NCBI RefSeq assembly: GCF_028640845.1
Contig: NC_080543.1
Span: 3,835,459 to 3,899,458, forward strand
Direction: 5' to 3'
DNA from: Ahaetulla prasina
Taxonomy: Eukaryota > Chordata > Lepidosauria > Squamata > Colubridae
DNA length: 64,000 nt
Shown here one piece after another: positions 11,027 through 22,937 of the stretch. The first letter of the stretch is position 1. Each line of letters begins with the position of its first letter. The position numbers were made by a program, and so were the translations under genes. The notes under the pieces are model-generated. The model worked only from the letters and a program-made list of their open reading frames with translations, was not told where the DNA came from and made no database searches.

Positions 11027-11527
11027 AAGAACCAAACCCAGAGAGCACAAAGGACTCCACAGTCCTCCTCCTTCTCCTCCTCCTCCCACTTCTAGTACTG
11101 ATGATGTTACCTAGTTGGATAATGAAACGTCTGCAAGAAAACAACCAGGCTCAGAGAGCATGAAGGACCCCCCAAATCTTCCCCCTCCTCCCCCCATAAT
11201 CCCAACTCCCTACTAGCAGTGATGTCATCTCCTAGTTGGGTAATGAAATATCTGCAAGAAAATAATTAAGCTCAGAGAGCAGCAAGGACCTCACAGTCCT
11301 CCTCCTTTCCACAACCCCTTTCCCTTCTAGCACTGATGATATTATCTAGTTGGGTAATTAAAGGTCTCCAAAGAAAACAACCAAGCTCAGAGAGCAACAA
11401 GGACCCCACAATCATTATCCTACCCCTCCTCCTCCTCCTCCTCCTCCGCTCTGCAAACCCATCTCCCTTCTACCACTGATGATGTAACCTAGTTGGGTCA
11501 CGAAACGTCTGCAAGAAAACCACCAAG

Positions 11528-12205
11528 CTCAGAGGGCACCAATGACCTTACATTCACCCAGGGCATAAATCACATGTGATTTCGCATGTAATGGGATAAT
11601 GGCCAAGTCACCTGACCCAAATATTGATCAGGCAGAAGCCCTGCGGGTGAAGTGAGGAGAATCGCAGATCCTTCTAAGGGAACGCCGTTGAGTCCAGGAA
11701 CAAGAACAAACTCAAAAGTATTTGCGAGGCAGGGAGAGAGAAAATCTGGTCAGCCGGGAGCAGCCGCCGAGAGGCAGCGGGCCCGAGGGAGGCTGTCCCA
11801 ACGTACTTGCTGATAAAAGTGCCAACGTCCAGCTTCCGAGATCCTTCCGATCAATCTGATCGATGAGAGGTCTGTGAGCATCGATCTGAAATCTTGGCTA
11901 AACTAAAGCAGCTGATTTCATCCCCCAAGACAGAGTCTGAGGATCGCTAAGGATGAGCCTTCCTTCGAATTCGCTTTCTCCCAACCAAAGTATCCAAGCT
12001 TCGCCATTTCTTGGCCTTCTGGAATGCAACTCCTCCTCCTCGTTCTCTTCCTCCTCCCTGGGAATCCAGGCCACAATCCACCACATTCACCACAGGTCAA
12101 AGTTCTCAGACTTCTGTCTAATATCTGAGATTCAGACGCCTATGGAAGAGAATATTTGTAGCACAGGGTTGAACTGTGAGGTCCTCAGTGCTCTCTGGGC
12201 TGGGT
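11528..12205 (+). other. FCHSD2 intron, unassigned
   Basis: Moderate-GC sequence between the two ribozyme-like arrays. Nothing recognisable beyond a short CTCCTCC tract near 12030. Confidence 0.4.
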
Positions 12206-12740
12206 TGTTTTCTTGAAGACGTTTCATGACCCAACTAGGTAACATCATCAGTGCTAGAAGGGAGACGAGGAGGAGGAGGAGGATTGTGGGGTCCTTGTTG
12301 CTCTCTGAGCTGGGTTGTTTTCTTGAAGATGTTTCATTACCAAACTCATCAGTGCTAGAAGGGAGGAGGAGGGGAATGACTGTGTGGTCTTTGGTGCTCT
12401 CTGAGCTGGGTTGTTTTCTTGAAGACGTTTCATGACCTAACTAGGTAACATCATCAGTGCTAGAAGAAAGTGGGATTTGCAGGGAAAAGGAGGAGGAGGA
12501 CAACAACTGTGGAGTCCTTGGTGCTCTCTGAGCTGGGTTGTTTTCTTGCAGACGTTTCATGACCCAACTAGGGAACATCATTAGTGCTAGAAGAGAGGAG
12601 GAGGAGGAAAAGGAGGAGGAGGAGGAAGTAGAGGAGGAGGAGGGGGCTGCGGGATCCTTGGTGCTCTCTGAGCTGGGTTGTTTTCTTGCAGACGTTTCAT
12701 GACCCAAGTAGGGAACATCATCAATTCTAGAAGGGAGAGG
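12206..12740 (-). repeat. Second hammerhead-like repeat array, opposite orientation
   Basis: Five units in reverse orientation. TCATCAG (reverse of CTGATGA) is intact at 12245-12251 and 12451-12457; other units have core changes (TCATTAG near 12579, TCATCAA near 12719) or a deletion (12315-12364). GACGTTTCATGACC precedes each. With the + array this forms a large inverted arrangement about 1 kb apart. Confidence 0.65.
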
Positions 12741-12764
12741 GGTTTGCTTTCTCTTTATATACAA

Positions 12765-12955
12765 GCTGGTTGACTTTGGGCCAATCACGAGGAGACATTG
12801 AGTTCTAGTCCCGCCTTAGCCACGAAAGTTGGCGGGTTGACTTTGGGCCAATCCCAGGGAGACGGGGAGTTCTAGTCCCGCCTTAGGCATGAAAGCCAAC
12901 TGGGTGGTTTAGGGCCAGTCCCTCTCTCACAGCCTAGGCCACCTCGCAGGGTTGT
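12765..12955 (+). mobile_element. SINE/LINE tail with TTGGGCCAATC units
   Basis: Two copies of GACTTTGGGCCAATC with AGTTCTAGTCCCGCCTTA, then CAGGGTTGTTGTGG, the same element that is expanded at 38040-38510. Confidence 0.55.
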
Positions 12956-13049
12956 TGTGGGGGGCGGGGAGTGAAAGAGAAAGAAGGAGTATTAGGTATG
13001 TTTGCAGCATTGAATTATTCATAAGAAAGAGTAAATGCAAAATAAAAAT

Positions 13050-15110
13050 CAAACTCTTTCTCTCCCTCCCTCTCTTTCTCTCCCTTTCTCCCTCCTTCCC
13101 TCCCTCCCTCTCTTTCCCTCCCTCCCTCCCTCTTTCTCTCCCTCCCTCTCTTTCTCTCCCTTCTTCCTCCTCCTCTCTTCCTCCCTCCCTCTTTCCTCTC
13201 TCTTCTCTCTCTCTCTCTTCTCTTCTCTCCTTCTTCCCTCCTCTCCCTCTTTCTCCTCCTCTCTTCTCTCCCTTTCTCTCCCTCTCCTCTCTCCTCTCTC
13301 TCCCTCTTTCTCTCCCTCTTTCTCCCTCCTCTTCTCTCCTCCCTCTTTCTCTCCCTCCTCTCTTCTCTCCCTTTCTCCCTCCCTCTTTCTCTCTCCCTCC
13401 TCGATTTCTCTCCCTCTTTCTCTTTCTCTCCCTCCCTTTCTTTCTGTCCCTCTTTCTCTCCCTTTCTCCCTCCCTCCCTCTTTCTCTCCCTCCCTCTCTT
13501 TCTCTCTCTCTTTCTCTCCCTCCCTCTCTTTCTCTCCCTTCTTCCCTCCCTCCCTCTTTCTCTCTCTCCCTCTTTTTCTCTCCCTCTTTCTCTTTCTCTC
13601 CCTCTTTCTCTTTCTCTCCCTCCCTTTCTTTCTGTCCCTCTTTCTCTCCCTCCCTCTCTTTCTCTCCCTTTCTCCCTCCCTCTTTCTCTCCCTCCCTCGA
13701 TTTCTCTCCCTCTTTCTCTTTCTCTCCCTCCCTTTCTTTCTCTCCCTCTTTCCTTTCTCTCCCTCCCTCTCTTTCTCTCCCTTCTTCCCTCCTCCTCTCT
13801 TCCTCCCTCCCTCCCTCTTTCTCTCCTCCTCTCTTCTCTCCCTTCTTCCTCCCTCCCTCTTTCTCTCTCTTCTCTTCTCTCTCCTCTTTCTCTTCTCTCC
13901 TCCCTCTTTCTCTCCTTTCTCCCTCCCTCTTTCTCTCCTCCTCTCTTCTCTCCCTTTCTCCCTCCCTCTTTCTCTCCCTCCCTCTCTTTCTGTCCCTCTT
14001 TCTCTCCCTCCCTCTCTTTCTCTCTCTCTTTCTCTCTCCTCTCTTCTCTCCTTCTTCCTCCCTCTCCTCTTTCTCTCTCCCTCTTTCTCTCCTCTTTCTC
14101 TTCTCTCCCTCTTTCTCTTCTCTCCTCCTTTCTTTCTGTCCCTCTTTCTCTCCCTCCTCTCTTCTCTCCTTTCTCCTCCTCTTTCTCTCCCTCCTCTTTC
14201 TCCTCTTTCCTTTCTCTCCTCCCTCTCTTCTCTCTCCCTTTCTCTCCTCCTCTCTTCTCTCCTTCTTCCCTCCTCCCTCGATTTCTCTCCTCTTTCTCTT
14301 CTCTCCTCCTTTCTTTCTGTCCCTCTTTCCTTTCTCTCCTCCTCTCTTCTCTCCTTCTTCCTCCCTCCCTCTTTCTCTCCCTCTTTCTTTCTCTCCTCCC
14401 TTTCTTTCTGTCCTCTTTCTCTCCCTCCTCTCTCCCTCTTTCCTTTCTCTCCTCCCTCTCTCTTCTCTCTCCTTTCTCTCCTCTCTCTTCTCTCCTTCTT
14501 CCTCCCTCCTCGATTTCTCTCCTCTTTCTCTTCTCTCCCTCCTTTCTTTCTGTCCTCTTTCCTTTCTCTCCCTCTTTCTCTCCTCTTTCCTTTCTCTCCT
14601 CTCTTCTCTCTCTTCTCTCCTCCTCTCTTTCTCTCCCTTCTTCCCTCCCTCCCTCTCTTTCCCTCCCTCCCTCCCTCTTTCTCTCCCTCCCTCTCTTTCT
14701 CTCCCTTCTTCCCTCCCTCCCTCTTTCTCTCTCTTCCTCTTTTTCTCTCCCTCTTTCTCTTTCTCCTCCTCTCTTCTCTCCTTTCTCCTCCTCTTTCTCT
14801 CCCTCCTCTTTCTCTCCTCTTTCTCTTCTCTCCCTCCTTTCTTTCTCTCCTTCTTCCTCCCTCCCTCTCTTCTCTCCCTCTTTCCTTTCTCTCCTCCTCT
14901 CTTCTCTCTCTCCTCTCCTCTCTTCTCTCCTTCTTTCTCTCTTCTCTCTCTCTCCCTCTTTCCTCTCTCCTCTTCTCTCTCTTTCTTTCTCTCTCTCTCT
15001 CTTCTTTCTCTTTCTTTCCTCTCTCTCTTCTCTCTTCTCTCTCCTTTCTTTCCTCTCCTCTTCTCTCTCCTCTTTCTCTCTTTCCTTTCTCTCTTCCTCT
15101 CTCTCCTCTC

Positions 15111-15141
<31 letters not shown>

Positions 15142-18100
15142 CTTTCTCTCCTCTGTCTCTCTCTTTCTCTCTTCTCTTTCCTTTCTTTCCTCTCTTCTCT
15201 CTCTTTCTTTCTCTTTCTCTCTTTCCTTTCTCTCCTCTCTCTCTCTCTTCTCTCCTTTCTTTCTCTCTCTTCTCTCTTTCTCTTTCTCTCTCTTTCTCTC
15301 CCTCCTCTCTTTCTCTCCCTTCTTCCTCTCCTCTTTCCCTCTTTCTCTCCTCTCTTTCCTCCCTCTTTCTTTCTCTCCCTCTTTCTCTCCCTCTTTCTCT
15401 CCTCCTTTCTTTCTCTCCCTTTCTCCCTCCCTCTTTCTCTCCTCTCCTCTTTTCTCCCTCTCTTTCTCTCCCTCCTTTCTTTCTCTCCCTCTTTCCTTTC
15501 TCCTCCTCCTCTCTTTCTCTCACTTTCTCTCCTCCTCTGCTCTCTCTCCCTCCCTCCTGCTCTCTTTCTCCTCCTCCTCTCTCCTCTCCCTCCCTCTTTC
15601 TCTCCCTCCCTCGATTTCTCTCCCTCTTTCTCTTTCTCTCCCTCCCTTTCTTTCTCTCCCTCTTTCCTTTCTCTCCCTCCTCTCTCTCTCCCTTCTCCCT
15701 CCCTCCCTCAGTTTCTCTCCTCTTCTCTCTTTCTCTCCCTCCTTTCTTTCATCCTCTTCCCTCTCCTCTCTTTCTCTCCCTCTTCCTTTCTCTCCCTCCT
15801 CTCTTTCTCTCTCTCTCTCCCTCCTCTCTTTCTCTCCTTCTTCCCTCCTCCTCTTTCTCTCCCTCTTTCTCTCTTTCTTCTCTCCTCCTTTCTTTCTGTC
15901 TCTTCCTTTCTCCCTCTCTTTCTCTCCCTCTCCTTTCTCTCCCTCCTCTCTTTCTCTCACTTTCTCCTCCTCTCTTCTCTCCTCCTCCCTCCTCCTCTCT
16001 CCTCCTCCCTCCTCTTTCTCCTCCTCTCTTTCTCTCCTTCTTCCTCCTCCTCTTTCTCTCTCTTCCTCTTTTTCTCTCCCTCTTTCTCTTTCTCTCCCTC
16101 CCTCTCTTTCTCTCCCTTTCTCCCTCCCTCTTTCTCTCCCTCCCTCGATTTCTCTCCCTCTTTCTCTTTCTCTCCCTCCCTTTCTTTCTCTCCCTTCTTC
16201 CCTCCCTCCCTCTCTTTCTCTCCCTCTTTCCTTTCTCTCCCTCCCTCTCTTTCTCTCTCACTTTCTCTCCCTCCCTCTCTTTCTCTCCCTTCTTCCCTCC
16301 CTCCCTCTTTCTCTCTCTCCCTCTTTTTCTCTCCCTCTTCTCTTCTCCTCTTTCTCTCTCTCCCTCCTTTCTTTCTGTCCTCTTTTCTCCCTCCTCTCTT
16401 TCTCTCCCTTTTCTCCTCCTCTTTCTCTCCCTCCCTCGATTTCTCTCCCTCTTTCTTTCTCTCCTCCTTTCTTTCTCTCCTCTTCCTTTCTCTCCTCCCT
16501 CTCTTTCTCTCACTTTCTCTCCCTCCCTCTTTCTCTCCTTCTTCCTCCCTCCTTCGATTTCTCCTTCTTCCTCCCTCCTCGATTTCTCTCCCTCTTTCTC
16601 TTTCTCTCCCTCCTTTCTTTCTCTCCTTCTTCCCTCCTCCTCTCTTCTCTCCCTTTCTTTCTCCCTCCTCTCTTTCTCTCTCCTCACTTCTCTCCCTCCT
16701 CTCTTTCTCTCTTCTTCCTCCTCCTCTTTCTCTCTCTCCCTCTTCTCTCCCTCTTCTCTTCTCTCCCTCTTTTCTCTTTCTCTCCCTCCCTTTCTCCCTC
16801 CCTCTTTCTCTCCTCTCCTCTCTTTCTCTCTCTCTTTCTCTCCTCTCTTCCTCCCTTCTTCCTCCTCCCTCTTTCTCTCTCTTCTCCTCCCTCTTTCTCT
16901 TTCTCTCCCTCTTTCTCTTTCTCTCTCTTTCTCCCTCTTTCTCTCCTTTCTCCCTCCCTCTTTCTCTCTCCTCTTTCTCTCCCTCTTTCTCTCTCCTCCT
17001 TTCTTTCTCTCCCTCTTTCCTTTCTCCCTCTCCTCTCTTTCCTCTCTCCTTTCTCTCCTCCTCTCTTTCTCCCTTCTTCCTCTCCTCTCTTTCTCTCCCT
17101 CTTTCTCTTTCTCCCTCTTTCTTTCCTCCCTCTTTCCTTTCTCTCCTCCTCTCTTTCTCCCTTCTTCTCCTCCCTCTTTCTCTCCTCTTTCTCTTTCTCT
17201 CCTCTCTCTCCTTTCTTTCCTCTCCTCCTCTCTCTCCCTCTTTCCTTTCTCTCCTCCTCTCTTTCTCTCTCCTTTCTCTCCTCCTCTCTTTCTCTCCCTT
17301 TCTCCTCCTCTTTCTCCTTTCTCTTTCTCCCTCCTTTCTTTCTCTCCTCTTTCCTTTCTCTCCCTCCTCTCTTTCTCTCCTTTCTCCTCCCTCTCTCTCC
17401 TTCTTCCTCTCCCTCTTTCTCCTCTTTCTCTTTCTCTCCCTCCCTCTCTCCCTCTTTCTCTCCTCTCTCTCTCCTTTCTCTCCCTCCCTCTCTTTCTCTC
17501 TCTCTTTCTCTCCCTCCCTCTCTTTCTCTCCCTTCTTCCCTCCCTCCCTCTTTCTCTCTCTCCCTCTTTTTCTCTCCTTTCTTTCTCTCCTCTTTCTCCC
17601 TCCCTCTCTTTCTCTCCCTTTCTTTCTCCTCCTCCTCTCTTTCTCTCTCCCTTTCTCTCCCTCCCTCTTTCTCTCCTTTCTTCCCTCCTCTCTCTCTCCC
17701 TCTTTCTCTTTCTCCTCCCTTTCTCTGTCCTCTTTCCTTTCTCTCCTCCTCTCTTTCTCTCCTTCTTCCCTCCTCTCTTCTCTCCTCTCCTCTCTTTCTC
17801 CTCTTTCTCTCTTCCCTCTCTCCTCCCTCTCCCTCCTTTCTCTCCTTCTTCTCCTCCTCTCCTCCCTCTTTCTCTCCTCTCTCTTCTCCCTCCCTCTCCC
17901 TCCTTTCTCTCCCTCTCCTCCCTCCTCCTCTCCTCTCTTTCTCCTCTCACTTCTCTCCTCCTCTCCTCCCTCTTTCTCCTCTCCTTCTTCTCCCTCTCCT
18001 CCCTCTTTCTCTTTCTCTCCTCCTCTCTCTCCTCTCCTTTCTCCTCCTCTTTCTCCTCTCTCCTTCTTCTCCCTCCCTCTCCTCCTCTTTCTCCTCTCCC

Positions 18101-21058
18101 TTTCTCTCTCCTCTCTCCTCCTCTCCTCCTCCCTCTTTCTCTCCTCTTCTCTCCCTCTTTCTCTCTCTCCCTCTTCTCCTCTCTCCCTCCCTCTCTTCTC
18201 CTCTCCTTTCTCTCCTCCCTCTTTCTCTCTCCTCCTCCTTTCTCTCTCCTTTCCTCCTCTCTCCCTCTCCCTCCCTCTTTCTCTCTCCTTCTTTCTCTCC
18301 CTCCCTCTCTCTCTCTTTCTCTTTTTCTCTCTCTCCCTCCCTTTCTCTCCTCTTTCTCTCCCTCCTTTCTCTCCTCTCCCTCTTTCCTCCTCTCCTCCTC
18401 TCTTTCTCTCCTCCCTCTTCTCTCCTCCTCTTTCTCTCCCTCTCCTCCCTTTCTCTCTCCCTCTCCTCTCTCCTCTCTCCTCCCTTTCTTTCTCTCCCTT
18501 CTTCTCTCCTCTCCCTCCCTCTTTCTCTCTCCTCCTCTTTCTCTCCCTCTCCCTCTCCTCCTCTCTCCCTCTCCTCCCTCTCCCTCCCTCTTTCTCCTCT
18601 CCCACTTCTTCTCCTCCTCTCCCTCCCTCTTTCTCCTCTCCCACTTCTTCTCCTCCTCTCCTCTTTCTCTCCTCTCTTTCTCTCTCACTTTCTCCTCTCT
18701 CTCTCTCTCTCCTCTTCCCTCTCCTTTCTTTCTCTCTCTCTTTCCTTTCTCTCTCCTTTCTCTCTCTCTCTCTCCTCTCTCTTTCTCTCCCTCTCTCTCT
18801 CTTTCTCCTCTCTCTCTCTCCCTCTCTTCTCTCTCCTCTCCCTCTTCTTTCTCTCCCTCCTCTCTTTCTCTCTCTCTTTCTTTCTCTCTCCCTCTCTTTC
18901 TCTCTCTCCTCTCCCTCCCTCTCTTTCTCTCCCTCTCTTCTCCTCCTCTCTCTCCTCTTTCTCCTCTCCCTTTCTTCTCTCTCTCTCCCTCTCTCCCTCT
19001 CTTTCTCTCCTCCCTCTTTCTCTCTCCTCTCTCTCCTCTTTCTCTCTCCTTCTTCCTCTCTCCTCTCTCTCTCTTTCTCTCTCTCTCCCTCCTCTCTTTC
19101 TCTCTTCCTCCTCCCTCTCCCTCTTTCTCTCCTCCCTTTCTCTTTCTCTCTCTCTCCTCCTCTTTCTCTCTCTTTCCTCTCCTCTCTCTCTCTCTCTCTC
19201 CTCTCTCTCTCCCTCCCTCTCCTTCTCTCTCCTTTCTCTCCTCCTCTCTCTCTCCTCCCTCTCTCTCTCCTCCTCCTCTCTCTTTCTCTCCCTCCCTCCC
19301 TCTCTCTCTCCTTCTATCTCTCCCTCCCTCCCTTTCTCCCTCCCTCCCTCTTTTTCTCTCTCTCCCTCCCTCTCTTTCTCCCTCTTCTCTCCCTACCTCT
19401 CCTTTCTCTCCTTTCTCCCTCCCTCTCTTTCTCTCCCTCCCTTTCTTTCTGTCTCTCTTTCTCTCCCTCCCTCTCTTTCTCTCTCACTTTCTCTCCCTCC
19501 CTCTCTTTCTCTCCCTTCTTCCCTCCCTCCCTCGATTTCTCTCCCTCTTTCTCTTTCTCTCCCTCCCTTTCTTTCTGTCCCTCTTTCCTTTCTCTCCCTC
19601 TCTTTCTCTCCCTCTTTCCTTTCTCTCCCTCCTCTTTCTCCTTCTTCCTCCTCCCTCTTTCTCTCCTCTTTCTCTTTCTCTCCTCCTTTCTTTCTGTCCC
19701 TCTTTCTCTCCCTCCCTCTCTTTCTCTCCCTCTTTCCTTTCTCTCCCTCCCTCTCTTTCTCTCTCACTTTCTCTCCTCCTCTCTTTCCCTCTTCCCTCCC
19801 TCCCTCTTTCTCCTCTCTCTTTCTCTCTCCTTCTTTCTCTCCTCTTTCTCTCCTTCCTCTCTTTCTCTCCCTCCCTCTCCCTCCCTCTCTTTCTCTCTCA
19901 CTTTCTCTCCCTCCCTCTCTTTCTCTCCTTCTTCCTCCTCCCTCTCCTCCTCTTTCTCTTTCTCCTCCTTTCTTTTTCTCTCCCTTTCTCCCTCCCTCTT
20001 TCTCTCCCTCCCTCTCTTTCTGTCCCTCTTTCTCTCCCTCCCTCTCTTTCTCTCTCTCTTTCTCTCCCTCCCTCTCTTTCTCCCTCTCTTTCTCTCCCTC
20101 CCTCTCTTTCTCTCCCTCTTTCCTTTCTCTCCCTCCCTCTCTTTCTCTCTCACTTTCTCTCCCTCCCTCTCTTTCTCTCCCTTCTTCCCTCCCTCCCTCG
20201 ATTTCTCTCCCTCTTTCTCTTTCTCTCCCTCCCTTTCTTTCTGTCCCTCTTTCTCTCCCTCCCTCTCTTTCTCTCCCTCCCCCTCTTTCTCTCTCTCTTT
20301 CTCTCCCTTCTCCTCTCACTTCTCCTCCTCTCTTTCTCTCCTTCTTCCCTCCCTCCTCTCTTTCTCTCCCTCTTTCTCTCTCTCCCTCCCTTTCTTTCTC
20401 CCTCTTTCTCTCCCACCTCTCTTTCTCTCCCTCTTTCTCTCCTCCTCTCTTTCTCTCTCCTTTCTCTCCTCCCTCTCTTCTCTCCCTCCCTTTCTTTCTG
20501 TCTCTCTTTCTTTCTCTCCTCCCTCTCTTTCTGTCCTCTTTCTCTCCTTTCTCCCTCTCCTCCTCTTTCTCTCCTCCCTCTCTTTCTCTCTTTCTCTCCT
20601 CCTCTCTCTCTCCTTCTTCCCTCCCTCCTTGATTTCTCTCTCTTTCTCTTTCTCCCTCCCTCTCTTTCTCTCTCACTTTCTCTCCCTCCCTCTCTTTCTC
20701 TCCCTCCCTTTCTTTCTGTCTCTCTTTCTCTCCCCCCCTCTCTTTCTCTCCCCTTCTCCCTTCCTCTTTCTCTCCTCTTTCTCTCCTCCCTTTCTTTCTC
20801 CCTCTTTCTCTCCTCCTCTCTTCTCTCTCCCTCCTTTCTTTCTGTCTCTCTTTCTCTCCTCCCTCTCTTTCTGTCCTCTTTCTCCCTTTCTCCCTCCTCC
20901 TCTTTCTCCTCCTCTCTTTCTCTCTCTCTTTCTCTCCCTCCCTCTCTTTCTTTCCCTCCCTCTCTTTCTCTCTCTCTTTCTCTCCCTCCCTCTCTCTCTT
21001 TCCCTCCCTCCCTCCCTCTCTCCCTTCCTCTCTCTCTCTTTCTCTCCCTTTCTGTCAT
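13050..21058 (+). repeat. 8-kb polypyrimidine tract ending at a splice acceptor
   Basis: Almost every base of 8 kb is C or T on the coding strand, with rare A or G. Rare landmarks show it is a degenerate minisatellite: CTCGATTTCTCTCC recurs at about 13.40, 13.70, 14.28, 14.51, 15.61, 16.15, 16.44, 16.58, 19.53 and 20.20 kb, often followed 40-50 bp later by TTTCTGTCCCTC. It ends with TTTCTGTCATCTTAG, the acceptor of the 21064 exon. Frames of 2,700 codons exist only because C/T DNA cannot encode a stop. Many stretches look like the same units with one base missing from each C or T run, hinting at sequencing error. Confidence 0.95.
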
Positions 21059-21063
21059 CTTAG

Positions 21064-21225
21064 ATCATAAAGTTGAAGGCCGAAGCTCGCCTCGACCTCC
21101 TGAAGCAGATTGGCGTTTCGGTGGACACCTGGCTGAAAAGTGCAATGAACCAAGTGATGGAAGAGCTGGAGAACGAGCGGTGGGCCAACCTCCCGGCCAT
21201 GGCCAGTAACGGCTCTTCACACTTG
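21064..21225 (+). CDS. FCHSD2: FCHSD2 exon, distal helical linker
   Basis: 54 codons, phase 0-0, donor GTAAGA. Encodes IIKLKAEARLDLLKQIG onward through DTWLKSAMNQVMEELEN to ASNGSSHL, closely matching the linker of FCHSD2 that precedes SH3-1. The open frame continues upstream only into C/T repeat; the exon start is set by the TAG at 21061-21063 and by the match to ENIRKAE of the previous exon. Confidence 0.95.
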
Positions 21226-21419
21226 GTAAGATTCGGCCTCTCTTCCCAGCCCCTCCGCGGGTCTCCAGAGCACCCGTTTCCATCTCCCTTGCTGGCTCAG
21301 AGAAGCAAATATTTGGGTTTGATCAGCCAGGTTGAAACAGTATTTTCAGAGCCCGCCTCGTATATCTACGATTGCATTGTTTGAATCGTTCTTTTTTTTT
21401 TTTTTAAGGGCTGGGCCGA

Positions 21420-22145
21420 ACCAATGGTCCTTGATTTATGACCAGTCACTTAGTGACCGTTTGAAGTTATAACGGACTCCAGAAAAGGGCCTTGATGGCC
21501 ACTTTCTCACCACCACCCCGTGGTCATGTGACTATATTTTGGGAACTCATCAATTAGGCCTCCTGCCCCAAACCCCACTCTCTTCTAGCACCGATGTTGT
21601 TACCTGGTTAGGTAATAAAACGCCTGCGAGAAAACAACCAAGCTCAGAGAGCACCAAGGAGCCCACAGTTCTCCTCTTCCTCCTCTTTTCCCCCTCCTCT
21701 TTTTCCTCCTCCTCCTCTCCCTCTTCTTCCTCCTCCTCCTCCTTTTCCAACCCCACTCCGTCTCAGCACTGCTGATGTTACCTAGTTGGGTAATGAAACA
21801 TCTGCAAGAAAACAAGCAAGCTCAGAAAATACCAAGGATCCCACGGGTATTGTTGTCCTCCCCCTCCTCTATCTCCTCCTCCCATTGTTTTTTTTCCTCC
21901 TCCCCTCTCCTGTCTAGCACTGACAATGTTACCTAGCTGGGTCATGAAAGGTCTACAAGAAAACCAGCAACCTCAAGAGAGCACCTAGGGCCCCTCTTAG
22001 TCCTCCTCTTCCTCCACCTTCTCCTCCTGCCCCCCCCCATTGTCTTTCTCCTCCTCCCCCCTTCCTGTCTTAACACCGATGACGTTCCCTAGCTGGGTCG
22101 TGAAACGTCTCCAAGAAAAACCCCAGGCTCAGAGAGCAACCAAGC
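21420..22145 (+). repeat. Transposon fragment and decayed hammerhead-like units
   Basis: 21424-21530 is a piece of the TIR element seen at 430-810. Then four units of the hammerhead-like repeat follow near 21586, 21770, 21930 and 22065. All have core substitutions such as CCGATGT, CTGCTGA, CTGACAA or CCGATGA, so none keeps the full motif. CTCCTCC tracts separate them. Confidence 0.6.
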
Positions 22146-22371
22146 CCCGTCTCCCCCCACCCCAGTTCCACCCTGAGGTAGAGAGATTATTCTCTTCTAT
22201 TGGAAGTTACAATCGGGGAGTGTCATTTTCGATCTGGTGGGATTCCATCGGAGGGATCCCTTGGCCACCGAAGTCCAAATGCGCGGTTCGGACAGTGACC
22301 TCCATGCGAATGGGGAGGAAGACGAAGCACGGAGAGTTTGCCCGAAACCCGAGCGTGGCATCTCTTGGTCT

Positions 22372-22560
22372 TTTTTTTTTTTATTTATTTATTTGCATTT
22401 ATATCCCGCCCTTCTCCGAAGACTCAGGGCGGCTTACACTATGTTAGCAATAGTCTTCATCCTATTTGTATATTTATATACAAAGTCAACTTATTGCCCC
22501 CCCAACAATCCGAGGAAAGTTGGCCTTAAGGGCCCTTTGTGCCAAGGTGCCAGCAGAGAG
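22372..22560 (-). mobile_element. tRNA-related SINE tail, reverse orientation
   Basis: Reverse complement of the 3' half of the SINE at 53683-53935: TATTTGCATTTATATCCCGC, then CGAAGACTCAGGGCGGC and TTATTGCCCCCCCAACAATC. The tRNA-like head is missing. 22146-22371 and 22561-22726 show nothing I recognise. Confidence 0.65.
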
Positions 22561-22772
22561 AATTGCACTCACTCTCCCCTTCCCTCCCCTTCTTCCTTTT
22601 GGCTCCCTGCCTCAGTTTCTTTTTTTTTGTGAAACCTGGACTTTTCCCAACGTTCCTCCTCGGCCTGAATTCCTAATGAAGTTGGGCAGGCGCAGGGATG
22701 GGAGAGGATTAAAAACTTCCCGTTTTTCTTCCTGCCTACCAGCCTTTGCTATAAAAAGATTGGCTTTCCTGG

Positions 22773-22773
<1 letters not shown>

Positions 22774-22857
<84 letters not shown>

Positions 22858-22937
22858 TGGAATGGATGGATGGATGGATGGATGGATGGATAGAGAGAGA
22901 TGATAGACAGATAGATAGGATAGACAGACAGACAGAC

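Larger units (their letters stand above)
9948..11527 (+). repeat. Array of hammerhead-ribozyme-like repeat units
   Basis: Seven units carry a conserved block: CTGATGA, a short hairpin, then GAAAC-(G/A)TC and TGCAAGAAAA. CTGATGA occurs at 9957, 10871, 10985, 11098, 11333 and 11476; the unit near 11220 is mutated. After each block comes a tail of CAGAGAGCA and a CTCCTCC tract. Units are 113-143 bp apart from 10871 on. A LINE fragment (10250-10845) separates the first unit from the rest. The + strand, which is the transcribed strand of FCHSD2, carries the ribozyme-like sense. Confidence 0.7.

Noticed and set aside
12952..21209. Open frames of about 2,700 codons across the C/T tract
   Set aside because: DNA made only of C and T cannot contain a stop codon in any of the three forward frames. 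The predicted proteins are Ser/Leu/Phe/Pro runs with no domain, and three frames are open at once.
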